A program made the translations under genes and the position numbers. 64,000 bases of DNA from Hanleya hanleyi. Taxonomy: Eukaryota > Mollusca > Polyplacophora > Lepidopleurida > Hanleyidae. Under the pieces are notes generated by a model that made no database searches, was not told where the DNA came from, and was given only the letters and a program-made list of their open reading frames with translations. The stretch lies in NCBI GenBank assembly GCA_036873755.1, contig JAVTVY010019628.1:1-64000 (forward strand), written 5' to 3'. The number at the start of each line of letters is the position of its first letter. Positions within the stretch are counted from its first letter, which is position 1. Shown one piece after another: positions 24,045-32,580 of the stretch.

Positions 24045-24780
24045 ATCATTCTTTAGATGACGACTTTACAACGAATATTATGGATTAAGAATACTGATCA
24101 GCGGCACGGATTTTATATTTTTGGAACATCATGATGTCTTGCCGGCATCAGTGAAAACTGTTGACCGCTTCTTTTTTGCAGGAAACACGCCTATGTTTAA
24201 GTATACTATGATTGTCTTTTTGAATTTGGTGCTAATACTGTTATATGGAATAGGTCTTTGGATTATGGACGCGGATATTCTCTAATGGACGACGGCTGAA
24301 TTATGAATTAAGGACCAGACGCTTGTAATTAGTCAGATATATTATCAATGTGTGAGAAAATCATTCAATTGTATATTCTTAATTTATATAGGTAAATGAA
24401 ACGTTTTCTCTCAATTGGATTCAGATGATGGATATATCGATAAAACATTTAATAAAATGAAAATTATTTTAGGCTGCGATATGCTTACTGGACGATGCCC
24501 CCCCCCCAAATATGGTACCCGCACAACATTCTGACGGTCTGAAAATCTAGAAAAACGATCAATTTAAGTGCAACAAAACACGGACATATACATATATTCG
24601 AGATTACCGATCAATTTCATACCCATCTCTTAAACCGGGACGTTTCGATCGAGATAGAACCGGGAGCAAACCGGGAGATGTCGTCAGGGGTTCCGGTTCT
24701 GCCCTCCCGGTTAGCCGAGAAATTTCTCGATCCATCTCGAAGGCATCGAGAAAGTGCCTCGATTAATTGAACGTGACCCC

Positions 24781-24990
24781 TAAAAGAAGATTGTACCCTA
24801 AAAACAGATTGTGTATTAGATTATTTGAGAGAGGTCGGTTTATTGTATACATTTTAATGTATTTTTCATGTTTTTAATGCATTAGTTCACTGAGTTGAAT
24901 ACTTAGAATTTTGTTTGATTGTCGCTATATAGCTGAAATATGGCTGTACGCGACATTAAACCGCAATTCTCTCTCTCTCTCTTCTCTGTT
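24781..24990 (+). mobile_element. LINE C copy 10, right part
   Basis: This resumes with the target duplication taa, then the end of the coding tail (CVLDYLREVGLLYTF) and the 3' UTR. It ends in the tail signature (gcgacattaaacc) and a (CT)n run. Confidence 0.8.
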
Positions 24991-25854
24991 CTGTATCACG
25001 TTCTACATAGTATTCTCGTTCGCCTATTAACATCGTCCTGTATTAGATTTCGGATGCCGGAGCTATACCCTCGAGAAATATCTGGATCGATCTGATATTT
25101 ATTTTCGTTCCATCCTTTCATCCGTAAGCCTGGGGATTCTTTACTTTTAATGCGAACGCCATTTTACGGGTTTCCGACAACAATACCAGATTCTATACTG
25201 AGCCTGATCAGAAATAGAAGACAAGTCTTTGGAACGAGAACTGCCTTGGCTCTTTTTTAGCTTGGGATTGTATTTGCTGGAGCGGAAAATATGCATTTGG
25301 GCCTACTATTGACATGGGTTCTCATTAATCCGATTGCTCCTCTGTCGCTTCAGATACAATGGTGTATGATTCTATAACGTTCAATTTGTTGGAACGCTTT
25401 TATTTTCGTTTCCACTTTTAGAAATAGGGTTTACAATAATACTGACCATTTCTCTGTAAAATAAGAATTAATCGCGTCCATCGCCATTTTTACTATACCT
25501 TTGATATAGACTTACATACTTTTGGATCTCGCGCCTGCTGTGGATTGATCATATCAATAATTATACGCTACATAATAAAACCTAAGTGAGATAGATAAAA
25601 AATGTCAGATATTCTACGTTAGAGCTCTTAGTCTAACAAAACCAAGTCAACAAGCCAACACACCAAACACATGTACGTGCTTTGGTTGAGATGGGTCTCA
25701 TAGTTCTTAACAGTGACATTGACTATAGAATTGAACGTTTCTAAACTATAGTCGTGCCAAGCTATGTAAAATATCCTCACTGATTGTGTCACAATCATGC
25801 CCCATCAGGTACTATGAAGGCAACTCGGTGGAGCGCAGTATGCAGTAGGAAAGA
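24991..25854. other. intergenic, nothing recognised
   Basis: No supported feature. Confidence 0.4.
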
Positions 25855-26132
25855 GAGGAGAGAGAGAGAAAATTCAAGTTAATAACTTATTAATCCAACA
25901 CATTGAAACATACCCACATTAAAACCGATTTCTCTCAAATAACCTAAGATACAGTATTCTTTCACCCGACTAAACAGATCTTTTAAAGTGGCTGCTCGAT
26001 AAAAAGAATCTCTTAGAATCTTAAATTCTATACCGTCGATCAGAATATGTTCCACTGTGACATATCAGTGGCAAGGAATACACCTCGCGGCTGGTTAATT
26101 TTTTAGTGAATGATCGTGAGTTAATCTTGTAT
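25855..26132 (-). mobile_element. LINE C copy 11
   Basis: A (GA)n run then 3' UTR and zinc-tail remnant in minus sense. It lacks the tttaacg signature next to the GA run, so the tail is internally deleted. It is cut at 26132 by PLE copy P4, within a few bases of the site where P2 entered copy 4. Confidence 0.7.
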
Positions 26133-26693
26133 TACAAGCGTCTGGTCCGTCATTCATAATTCAGCCGTCCTCCATTAAAGAATATCCGCGTCCGTAATCC
26201 AAAGACCTATTCCATATTCCATATAGCAGCATTAGCACCAAATTCAAAAAGACAATCATAGTATACATAAACATAGGCTAGTTCCTGCATGAGAGAAGCG
26301 GTCACCAGTTTTCAATGATGTCGGCAAGACATCATGATGTTCCAAAAATATGAAATCCGTATCGCTGATCAGTATTCTTAATCAATAATAATCGTTGTAA
26401 AGTCGTCATCTAAAGAACTTTACAACGAATATTATGGATTAAGAATACTGATCAGCGGTACGGATTTTATATTTTTGGAACATCATGATGTCTTGCCGGC
26501 ATCATTGGAAACTGTTGACTGCTTCTCTCTTGCAGGAAACAAGCCTATGTTTAAGTATACTATGATTGTCTTTTTGAATTTGGTGCTAATACTGTTATAT
26601 GGAATATGGAATAGGTCTTTGGATTATGGACGCGGATATTCTCTAATGGACGACGGCTGAATTATGAATGAAGGACCAGACGCTTGTAAGGAC
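26133..26693. mobile_element. PLE family 1 copy P4: inverted pseudo-LTR pair
   Basis: 26133-26403 is a pseudo-LTR in minus sense and 26412-26693 is another in plus sense. They meet head to head around a spacer of about 8-15 nt and form a palindrome with arms of about 270 bp. Both outer ends carry the element's 3' terminus (ttacaagcg / gcttgtaa). No protein-coding body remains. The arms are nearly identical, so they probably arose in one insertion event. Confidence 0.8.
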
Positions 26694-26696
26694 CAG

Positions 26697-26842
26697 AATC
26701 TCGCCATATACAGGTAAAATTTACAACGCATATAAGGGAAGTGGGAAGAGGTGCCGACGTACTGACAGAGCCACATGACTTCACAGTATAGCCTTCTGGT
26801 TAACCTATTCTAAAGCACATACCAAGAATCTAACGATTCTGA
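26697..26842 (-). mobile_element. PLE family 2 fragment
   Basis: Reverse-complement match to the 31-32.7 kb units (atatacaggtaaaatttaca, gaagtgggaagaggtgccga, accaagaatctaacgattc). It abuts the P4 inverted pair and stops before the stem-loop. Confidence 0.75.
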
Positions 26843-27230
26843 GTAAATTGATGGGAAGATCAATGGGCTTTGGATGGGATAATCACGTAAGTTGAGATAA
26901 TCTCAACTGTGGAAAGTTGAGAGGCGAACACGAATATATGTTTTCGTCAATATTTGAATATTAAGACGTCATATTTACGACTGATGCTCAGCATGTTAAT
27001 GGATGTACTCACAAGTGAAGTTCTGTTCATTTTAACTTCCCTTATATGTGTTGTAATTTACTGTATATGAAAGAGCCAGAGCAACTGCAATTGATCCTGA
27101 AGATTGGAACAGCGAAAGGCATCCCCCTTTTCTGCATATTACCTGGAAATAGAGAATTGCTGATTGCATGCACCCTGGAGTACAGCTTTCCATACTGACA
27201 CGAAACCTACAGGTATGGCGGCCAGAACAA
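26843..27230. other. intergenic with a small PLE family 2 scrap
   Basis: 27025-27065 (acttcccttatatgtgttgt) matches family 2; otherwise nothing recognised. Confidence 0.4.
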
Positions 27231-27521
27231 TTACAAGCGTCTAGTCCGTCATTCATAATCCAACCGTCGTCCATTAAAGAATATCCGCGTCCATAATCCA
27301 AAGACCTATTCCATTTTCCATATAACAGTATTAGCACCAAATTCAAAAAGACAATCATAGTATACAAAAATATAGGCTTGTTTCCTGCAAGAGAGAAGCG
27401 GTCAACAGTTTTCAATGATGCCGGCAAGACATCATGATGTTCCAAAAATATCAAATCCGTATCGCTGATCAGTATTCTTAATCCATAACATTCGCTGCAA
27501 AGCCGCCATCCAAAGAATGAT

Positions 27522-27558
27522 GCATCTCAGTCACGCTTTGATTGTGCCTGTTCATACG
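27522..27558 (-). promoter_or_regulatory. SECIS-like stem-loop (P5, 3' side)
   Basis: Same hairpin as the other copies, but the stem's 5' strand reads CAGGCAC, leaving one mismatch with GTGACTG. The flank ATATGA has become GTATGA, an A-to-G change in the sense of the element. Confidence 0.35.
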
Positions 27559-27565
27559 AGTACCA

Positions 27566-29342
27566 TCAGGTTCTTGAAGCACATGGGCCCACACGGCCCC
27601 GAGCCCCGGGCCAAGCGGAACCAGACACAAGCCACGAAACGTAGCGCCATAGATCCTGCACGCTACGTTCGCATCTCGCTATCAGCATGCGACATGCATC
27701 GCCAAACCTGACAAACTTTGAGTGTAGGCGCTTGGTGGAACAGCCCCGTTCTCTAAGCCTCTGCACCAGTGTGTTGTGAGGTTGATTAAAATCGTCACAT
27801 TTAACACAGGATCTAGCAAATGCTATTACGCGAGATATGTATACGCCATATGCAGGTCCCACTGGAACACTACCGTCCAGAAAGGGACAGTCCACGATGC
27901 CGAAATTGCAATCATCTCCCTTGTCACAAAGTCGACGAGATAGAATGCCCGCTTCATTTCTATAGAGATATAAATCTAAACACGATGTGTCTGCAGGGCC
28001 ACCTGCAGTTTCCCTTAAATCCAGTGAAGGTGGATATATATCCTTCACTGCGTCATTCACACAGCGACCATCCACAGCGAGAAGATCGCCCATACAGCGC
28101 TTGGTGAACGAGAAGGAACAGGCCCTGAATGGAACGGCCCTTGAAAGCGCCAGCATATAGTCATATTCATAAGAGAACTGATACAGGTCAGCCAACAGGG
28201 GTGCACAATTAGTACCCATTGGAATACCTATATGCTGCTGATATATTGTGTTGCCAAATTTCGCATAGATATTTTTAATGAGAAATTCAAGCAACTCTTT
28301 AAACAAAGAAACATCCCATGAATGATATCTCTTGTATGTAGTAGAGCTAAAGAATGCTCCATGGCTTCCGACATTAATATATCCACGATCAGTCCCTTGA
28401 ACACAGATACCATCAATGAACCAAGACGGTCAATAAGGTCCTGATGAGGGACTGTAGCACAGAGAGCCGAGAAACCCCATGCGGACACATGTCCGCACGG
28501 CATGTGACCCCTAGCATCAAGCCCCTCCATAAGACACCCTGAGTTTTTCAATATCGACACACATTCAACGCCAGAGTTCTTAGAAATAATGGCGCAACAC
28601 CTTCCCAAAATGCTTCCACCTCCCGAAGGGCCCTCGTCAATACGGTTGAAAGAAGCTAGGCGGCGCAGCCTCCAGAACCAGCTATGAATCTAGCTCTGCA
28701 TGGTGACCTATGCATTCTGGGAGTCCAGTATAGTTTTGGTATGTCACTATGATTGGTTGAAAGACAAATACCTCTTTCCCTGAGAAACTTTTTGTGATTG
28801 TCAAATAAATCTTCCAGAGCAAATGCAGTCTGGGAGTAAGTAGACGCATTTGGTGAAGATACGTCTACACTCAACCCTTCAACCAGCACCCGGTATTAGT
28901 AATATTTACACATGAATATTATATTATTCGGAGCCCCGTCCGCTGGGACCACGACGAACTCACTCCGGAGATTTGCCAGAACCACCTGCGAACTGAGGTT
29001 TCTCAGTGCTTGTTTTGGCTGGGAAAGAGCACCTCTGCCAACACGGCGGACTGTTTCGACGACCCCGCTCTCGGTGAGGTCCAGCCAATCAGCGAGCACT
29101 GCAGATTCAACGCCTTCTCGCTTAGACCAATCACTAACGCACTGTTCCAATGCAGACAGGACTATCTTCTGGTCGGCCTTCAGATTTATTCTTCTCGGCT
29201 CTCTATATTTAGGTCCCTTCACCAAGAGTAATTTCAGATCCTTATCACTCACCACATCAAGGTCACTAGTCACAATATGCTTGCATGGTGTATAGATAAA
29301 GTTCGACGATTCACAATCACAACTATAGCCTCCTGACGTGTA
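27566..29342 (-). pseudogene. Penelope-like RT of P5, hypermutated
   Basis: In sense order: CxC linker (YSCDCESSNFIYTPCKHIVT), KGPKYREPRRINLKADQKIV, the VVPADGAPNNIIFMCKYY fingers block, WTPRMHRSPCRARFIAGS, HVSAWGFSALCATVPHQDLI, then GIPMGTNCAPLLADLYQFSY, KRCMGDLLAVD at the catalytic site (the Tyr/Asp of the usual xxDD are altered), and YPPSLDL to ERSVQDLWRYVS. Breaks: TAA at 28896, TAG at 28656, one-base deletions near 28605 and 28400. The normal stop after WRYVS is itself changed to TGG, so translation runs on. Most differences from P2/P3 are A to G in sense orientation. Non-functional. Confidence 0.85.
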
Positions 29343-30515
29343 TCAGTTCCATTCAAACTCCTGGACAGCACCGGAGCAACTGAATACCCTGGTGGCCATA
29401 GATTTAGCGCACCTACATGAAATGCAAGGAGGTTCTGTGAACTTAAAATAGTTTGGCACAGCGTTGCGTACCTCTGGATCACTCAGGACTCGAGGCAAAT
29501 CAATGATGTCCAGTCCTTTATCTAAGTAGTTGAGTTTCAAGAAAAGCCGATCTTGAGATATTTCTATTATGTTCACTGGACGATACAACCGAAAATATGC
29601 TATATCTTGACATACTTTAATGATTTTTGATGGTATCATATTTCCTGAAGACGCAGATTGTTGTTTATCTCTGGCTATTTGATCTAAAGCTCTCAGAGGT
29701 AACGCATACAGAACTGTACGTAAGCTATGTATACTATTGGGTGTGTTAGTTAAACCCACTAAGTAATTTAAAGTGATATGATCGTGAATCATCGAACTAT
29801 TAAACTTTCGCCAACCATGGCTGCCATGTCTCCGTTGATGGGGTTTAAATAGTTGGGTAATGTTGGATATATTTGAACGGCGGTTTGTAGCATTTCCGAA
29901 CCCACTGACATTATCATTTAAATCAAACGGAAACACTGACCCAAGTTCTAGCATCCAGAATAATTCCCGCTCTCGGATTTTTCTCTCAAATCCAAAGGGG
30001 GAATCCTTAGTAGATGGATAGACGACGTCTATGATCTGAATACTAGAGTTATCCCAGCCATGGTCGGGTCCAGAGAAATGCTTACCTATAAGCAATTGCT
30101 TTTTCCTAACGGATTTTCTGTGACCGTTCACCCTAAGATGGAGTCTTTGGGTGGTCTTGCCAACATACTGTTGACCACACTTCTCACAGGAAACTAAATA
30201 AATACAGTTTGTAGTAGAACAACAAAGATCAACATACGAGTTAACAGAATATGAGTTACCAGTTAACGCGGAACTAAATGAAGCTGAAGTATTAAAGAGT
30301 GGACACGTGAGACTTGTAGAATTCGGTGCTAAACAATCATCAAGCGCAATATTACAAGGTTTGATGTCGTGGCCTTGCTTTGCTGTCAGAAATATATCGG
30401 TCATTTGGATTGAAAAAGGTCTTAGTGCATTTCGAACTATTAGAGACTCGGCCGAGAAACCTGCACTAAGGATCCTCGGGTCTGTCTTCAAATTTTTTCT
30501 TATAGTTGTGTCCAT
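29343..30515 (-). CDS. GIY-YIG endonuclease of Naiad-like PLE (P5), ends at in-frame UGA
   Basis: An open frame with a plausible start at 30513-30515 (MDTTIRKNLKTDPR). It is also open upstream through the pseudo-LTR to 30818. Numbering from that Met: CIYLV at 104-108 stands for GIY, CEKC at 110-113, QYVG at 116-119 stands for YIG, RLHLR near 124-128, GHR at 131-133, HFSGPDH at 146-152 (with CEKC, a CCHH zinc site inside the nuclease), and RERELFW at 181-187 holding the catalytic Glu. A typical 'FPFDLND' follows. The enzyme would nick target DNA to prime reverse transcription. The frame ends at a UGA (29343-29345) and continues in the same frame into the CxC linker and RT, so this stop may be a selenocysteine codon or a nonsense mutation. 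Confidence 0.85.
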   Translation of the reverse strand: MDTTIRKNLKTDPRILSAGFSAESLIVRNALRPFSIQMTDIFLTAKQGHDIKPCNIALDDCLAPNSTSLTCPLFNTSASFSSALTGNSYSVNSYVDLCCSTTNCIYLVSCEKCGQQYVGKTTQRLHLRVNGHRKSVRKKQLLIGKHFSGPDHGWDNSSIQIIDVVYPSTKDSPFGFERKIRERELFWMLELGSVFPFDLNDNVSGFGNATNRRSNISNITQLFKPHQRRHGSHGWRKFNSSMIHDHITLNYLVGLTNTPNSIHSLRTVLYALPLRALDQIARDKQQSASSGNMIPSKIIKVCQDIAYFRLYRPVNIIEISQDRLFLKLNYLDKGLDIIDLPRVLSDPEVRNAVPNYFKFTEPPCISCRCAKSMATRVFSCSGAVQEFEWN

Positions 30516-30818
30516 TATGAGTGTTGGGTGTGCGGGGGCCCGGCCTCGGGGACAACTTGTCCACCAGCAGAATCCAGGCATACACAGGTCAAAATTACAA
30601 GCGTCTAGTCCGTCATTCATAATCCAACCGTCGTCCATTAGAGAATAACCGCGTCCATTATCCAAAGACCTATTCCATTTTCCATATAACAGTATTAGCA
30701 CCAAATTCAAAAAGACAATCATAGTATACAAAAACATAGGCTTGTTTCCTGCAAGAGAGAAGCGGTCAACAGTTTTCAATGATGCCGACAAGACATCATG
30801 ATGTTCCAAAAACATCAA
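30516..30818 (-). other. pseudo-LTR-encoded in-frame leader with hydrophobic segment
   Basis: The endonuclease frame is open upstream for 101 more codons, from a Met at 30816-30818. It contains MFLYTMIVFLNLVLILLYG, a predicted membrane-spanning stretch, then KWNRSLD and SLMDDGWIMNDGLDACN. The same peptide is open in P2 (8902-9102), P4 (26475-26660) and the 3' pseudo-LTR of P5. Whether it is translated is unknown; P3-type copies have no Met at the same place. Confidence 0.4.
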
Positions 30819-30885
30819 ATCCGTATCGCTGATCAGTATTCTTAATCCATAACATTCGCTGCAAAGCCGCCATCCAAAGAATGAT

Positions 30886-30920
30886 GCATCTCAGTCACGC
30901 TTTGATTGTGACTGTTCATG
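30886..30920 (-). promoter_or_regulatory. SECIS-like stem-loop (P5, 5' pseudo-LTR)
   Basis: A perfect CAGTCAC/GTGACTG stem with loop AATCAAAGC. The element boundary lies exactly at its ATGA. Confidence 0.35.
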
Positions 30921-30983
30921 CTGTGACGTTATTACACTTTTTCGGGTGAATCCTTCATGGAATTCCACAACGAAAGAGTGAGT

Positions 30984-31050
30984 CAGTGAGTGAGTGAATA
31001 GGGTTTAACGTCGCTTTCAACATTTTTTCAGCTATATCACGACGGGGGAG
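30984..31050 (+). repeat. SINE-like tail, copy 2
   Basis: 'gtgagtgagtgaatagggt' followed by 'ttaacgtcgctttcaacat' and 'tcagctatatcacgacg'. Better preserved than the copy at 4977. The sequence type is common in gastropod DNA (from memory; to be checked). Confidence 0.55.
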
Positions 31051-31325
31051 GGGGAGGGTCAGGGGTACCTACTTGTAACAGAGCAGATCCAATGCTGCCA
31101 TTTTATAGTGCTGTCCCACTGAAATATCATGCCGTCCACAACGAAAGAGAATAGAATCGAATCCAATGTGTCGGTTGCGGGGTTATTTGCTGGTTGACAT
31201 GGAGGACGTTTCGTCCCCGACGCCCCGCCCCCCTGTACAGCCCTTTTGGTCTTTGATATATGTTGGCATTGCGGGAAGTTGATGCTGGATCGACATCGGG
31301 CCTTACAGACTAGTCTTTTGTGTTA

Positions 31326-31412
31326 AATGCCGTCATCTGACGGCATTTATTCATCTGACGACGATACGGCGACGATTCATCTGACGACGATTCTCATCTG
31401 ACGACGATAGAG
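31326..31412 (+). repeat. hairpin plus catctgacgacgat mini-tandem
   Basis: The first family 2 unit contains aatgccgtcatctgacggcatt, a short perfect inverted repeat (written here in two halves: aatgccgtca / tgacggcatt). Three or four copies of a 14-nt word catctgacgacgat follow. The other two units have one copy each. Confidence 0.6.
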
Positions 31413-31570
31413 CTCACCAATCTCCAGTGTACGTGTTGTCGCAGCTACACAGCTCACCAATTACCAATATACGAGTTGTTAGAGTATTTTCATCATAGCT
31501 CTCTAGATTTGTATATAATACCGTTTATGCCGGTGCTAGGGGCCGTGTGGTCATGTCATCCAAGTTGCCA

Positions 31571-31605
31571 CATGAACAGGTATAATAAAAGCGTACCTGA
31601 GATAC
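31571..31605 (+). promoter_or_regulatory. SECIS-like stem-loop, family 2 unit 1
   Basis: ATGA, stem CAGGTAT/GTACCTG (one G-U closing pair), loop AATAAAAGC, TGAG. Confidence 0.4.
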
Positions 31606-32078
31606 AACACATATCACGAATCGTTAGATTCTTGGTATGTACTTTAGAATAGGTTAATCAGAAGACTATACTCTGAAGCCATGTGGCTCTGTCAGCATGT
31701 CGGCACCTCTTCCCACTTCCCTTATATGCGTTGAAATTTTTACCTGTATATGGCGAGATTCTGCTGGTGGACGTTTCGTTCCCGAGGTCCGCCCCATGTA
31801 CAGATCTTTTGGTCTTTGATATATGTTGGCATTGTGGGAAGTTGATGCTGGGTCGACATCGGGCCTTACAGACTAGTCTTTTGTGATAAATGCCGTCATT
31901 TAGATCTGACGACGAGACAGCTCACCAATCCCCAGTGTACGAGTTGTCACAGCGAAACAGCTCACCAATTACCAGTATACGAGTTGTTAGAGCATTTCCA
32001 TCATAGCTCTCTAGATTTGTATCTAATACCGCTTATGGCGGTGCTAGAGGCCGTGTGGTCATGTCATCCAAGTTTCCA

Positions 32079-32113
32079 CATGAACAGGTACAATAAAAGC
32101 GTATCTGAGATAC
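32079..32113 (+). promoter_or_regulatory. SECIS-like stem-loop, family 2 unit 2
   Basis: ATGA, stem CAGGTAC/GTATCTG (one G-U wobble), loop AATAAAAGC, TGAG. Confidence 0.4.
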
Positions 32114-32545
32114 AACACATATCACGAATCGTTTGATTCTTGGTATGTGCTTTAGAATAGGTTAACCAGAAGACTATACTGTGAAGCCATGTGGCTCTGT
32201 CAGTATGTCGGCACCTCTTTCCACTTCCCTTATATGCGTTGTAATTTTTACCTGTATATGGCGAGATTCTACTGGTGGACGTTCCGTCCCCGAGGCCCGC
32301 CCCCTGTACAGACCTTTTGGTCTTTGATATATGTTGGCATTGTGGGAAGTTGATGCTGGTTCGACATCGGACCTTACAGGCTAGTCTTTTGTGTTGAATG
32401 CCGTCATTTTCATCTGACGACAACACAGCTCACCAATTACCAATATACGAGTTGTAGAGCAGTTCCATTATAGCTCTCTAGATTTGTATCTAATCCCGCT
32501 TATGCCGGTGCTAGGGGCCGTGTGGTCATGTCATCCAAGTTGCCA

Positions 32546-32580
32546 CATGAAGAGGTACAATAAAAGCGTACCTGAGATAC
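32546..32580 (+). promoter_or_regulatory. SECIS-like stem-loop, family 2 unit 3
   Basis: ATGA, stem GAGGTAC/GTACCTG (outer pair lost), loop AATAAAAGC, TGAG. Confidence 0.4.

Larger units (their letters stand above)
22225..24328 (+). mobile_element. PLE family 1 copy P3
   Basis: A plus-sense Penelope-like element lying wholly inside the DNA transposon. It is 5'-truncated at the start of the RT domain (LKADQRIVRSALDQY), runs through RT, 3' UTR, SECIS-like hairpin and pseudo-LTR, and ends at the conserved gacgcttgtaa. It is itself interrupted by a PLE family 2 fragment at 23039-23208. This is the best reference for judging which changes in copy P5 are derived. Confidence 0.8.
21083..24780. mobile_element. 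DNA transposon with TIRs and TAA target duplication (PIF/Harbinger-like)
   Basis: A 3,698 bp insertion in LINE C copy 10. The termini are inverted repeats: ggggtcaggtccaat at the left, and the complement of the right end reads ggggtcacgttcaat, about 28 of the first 36 positions matching. Both subterminal zones repeat cccggttt and tctcgat-type words. The empty site can be read from sister LINE C copies (gagtaaaagaag), so the flanking taa at 21080-21082 and 24781-24783 is a 3 bp target duplication. A TWA target site of 3 bp fits PIF/Harbinger. I see no transposase; the interior is filled by PLE copy P3. Superfamily assignment is inference. Confidence 0.65.
27231..30919 (-). mobile_element. PLE family 1 copy P5, near full length with two pseudo-LTRs
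   Basis: Direct pseudo-LTRs at 27231-27557 and 30595-30919 (about 325 bp each, same orientation) flank a 3 kb body. In sense order: pseudo-LTR, 5' UTR, GIY-YIG endonuclease, CxC linker, RT, 3' UTR, pseudo-LTR. Endonuclease before RT is the permuted order described for Naiad-type PLEs of invertebrates; canonical Penelope/Poseidon elements have it after. No hammerhead ribozyme core (CTGANGA with GAAA) is visible in the pseudo-LTRs, consistent with reports for that group. The upper boundary coincides with the ATGA of the stem-loop. Confidence 0.85.

Noticed and set aside
27032..27454. 140-codon minus-strand frame
   Set aside because: It is the pseudo-LTR leader reading on into unrelated flank; not a separate gene.
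28912..29295. Plus-strand 127-codon frame opposite the RT
   Set aside because: Shadow of the minus-strand RT; no domain, and the opened frame is a side effect of A-to-G changes.
30595..30919. LTR retrotransposon with 325 bp LTRs
   Set aside because: No protease, integrase, primer-binding site or TG..CA ends. The encoded RT and GIY-YIG nuclease are Penelope-like, so these are pseudo-LTRs.
31906..31965. Hammerhead ribozyme in PLE family 2 (CTGACGA followed later by GAAAC)
   Set aside because: The two core words are about 50 nt apart with only a 4 bp stem between them, and the GAAAC is not kept in the other units.
31330..32460. CRISPR-like array from repeated ctcaccaatt...gttgt words
   Set aside because: Irregular spacing, repeated 'spacers', eukaryotic context; it is part of PLE family 2 units.
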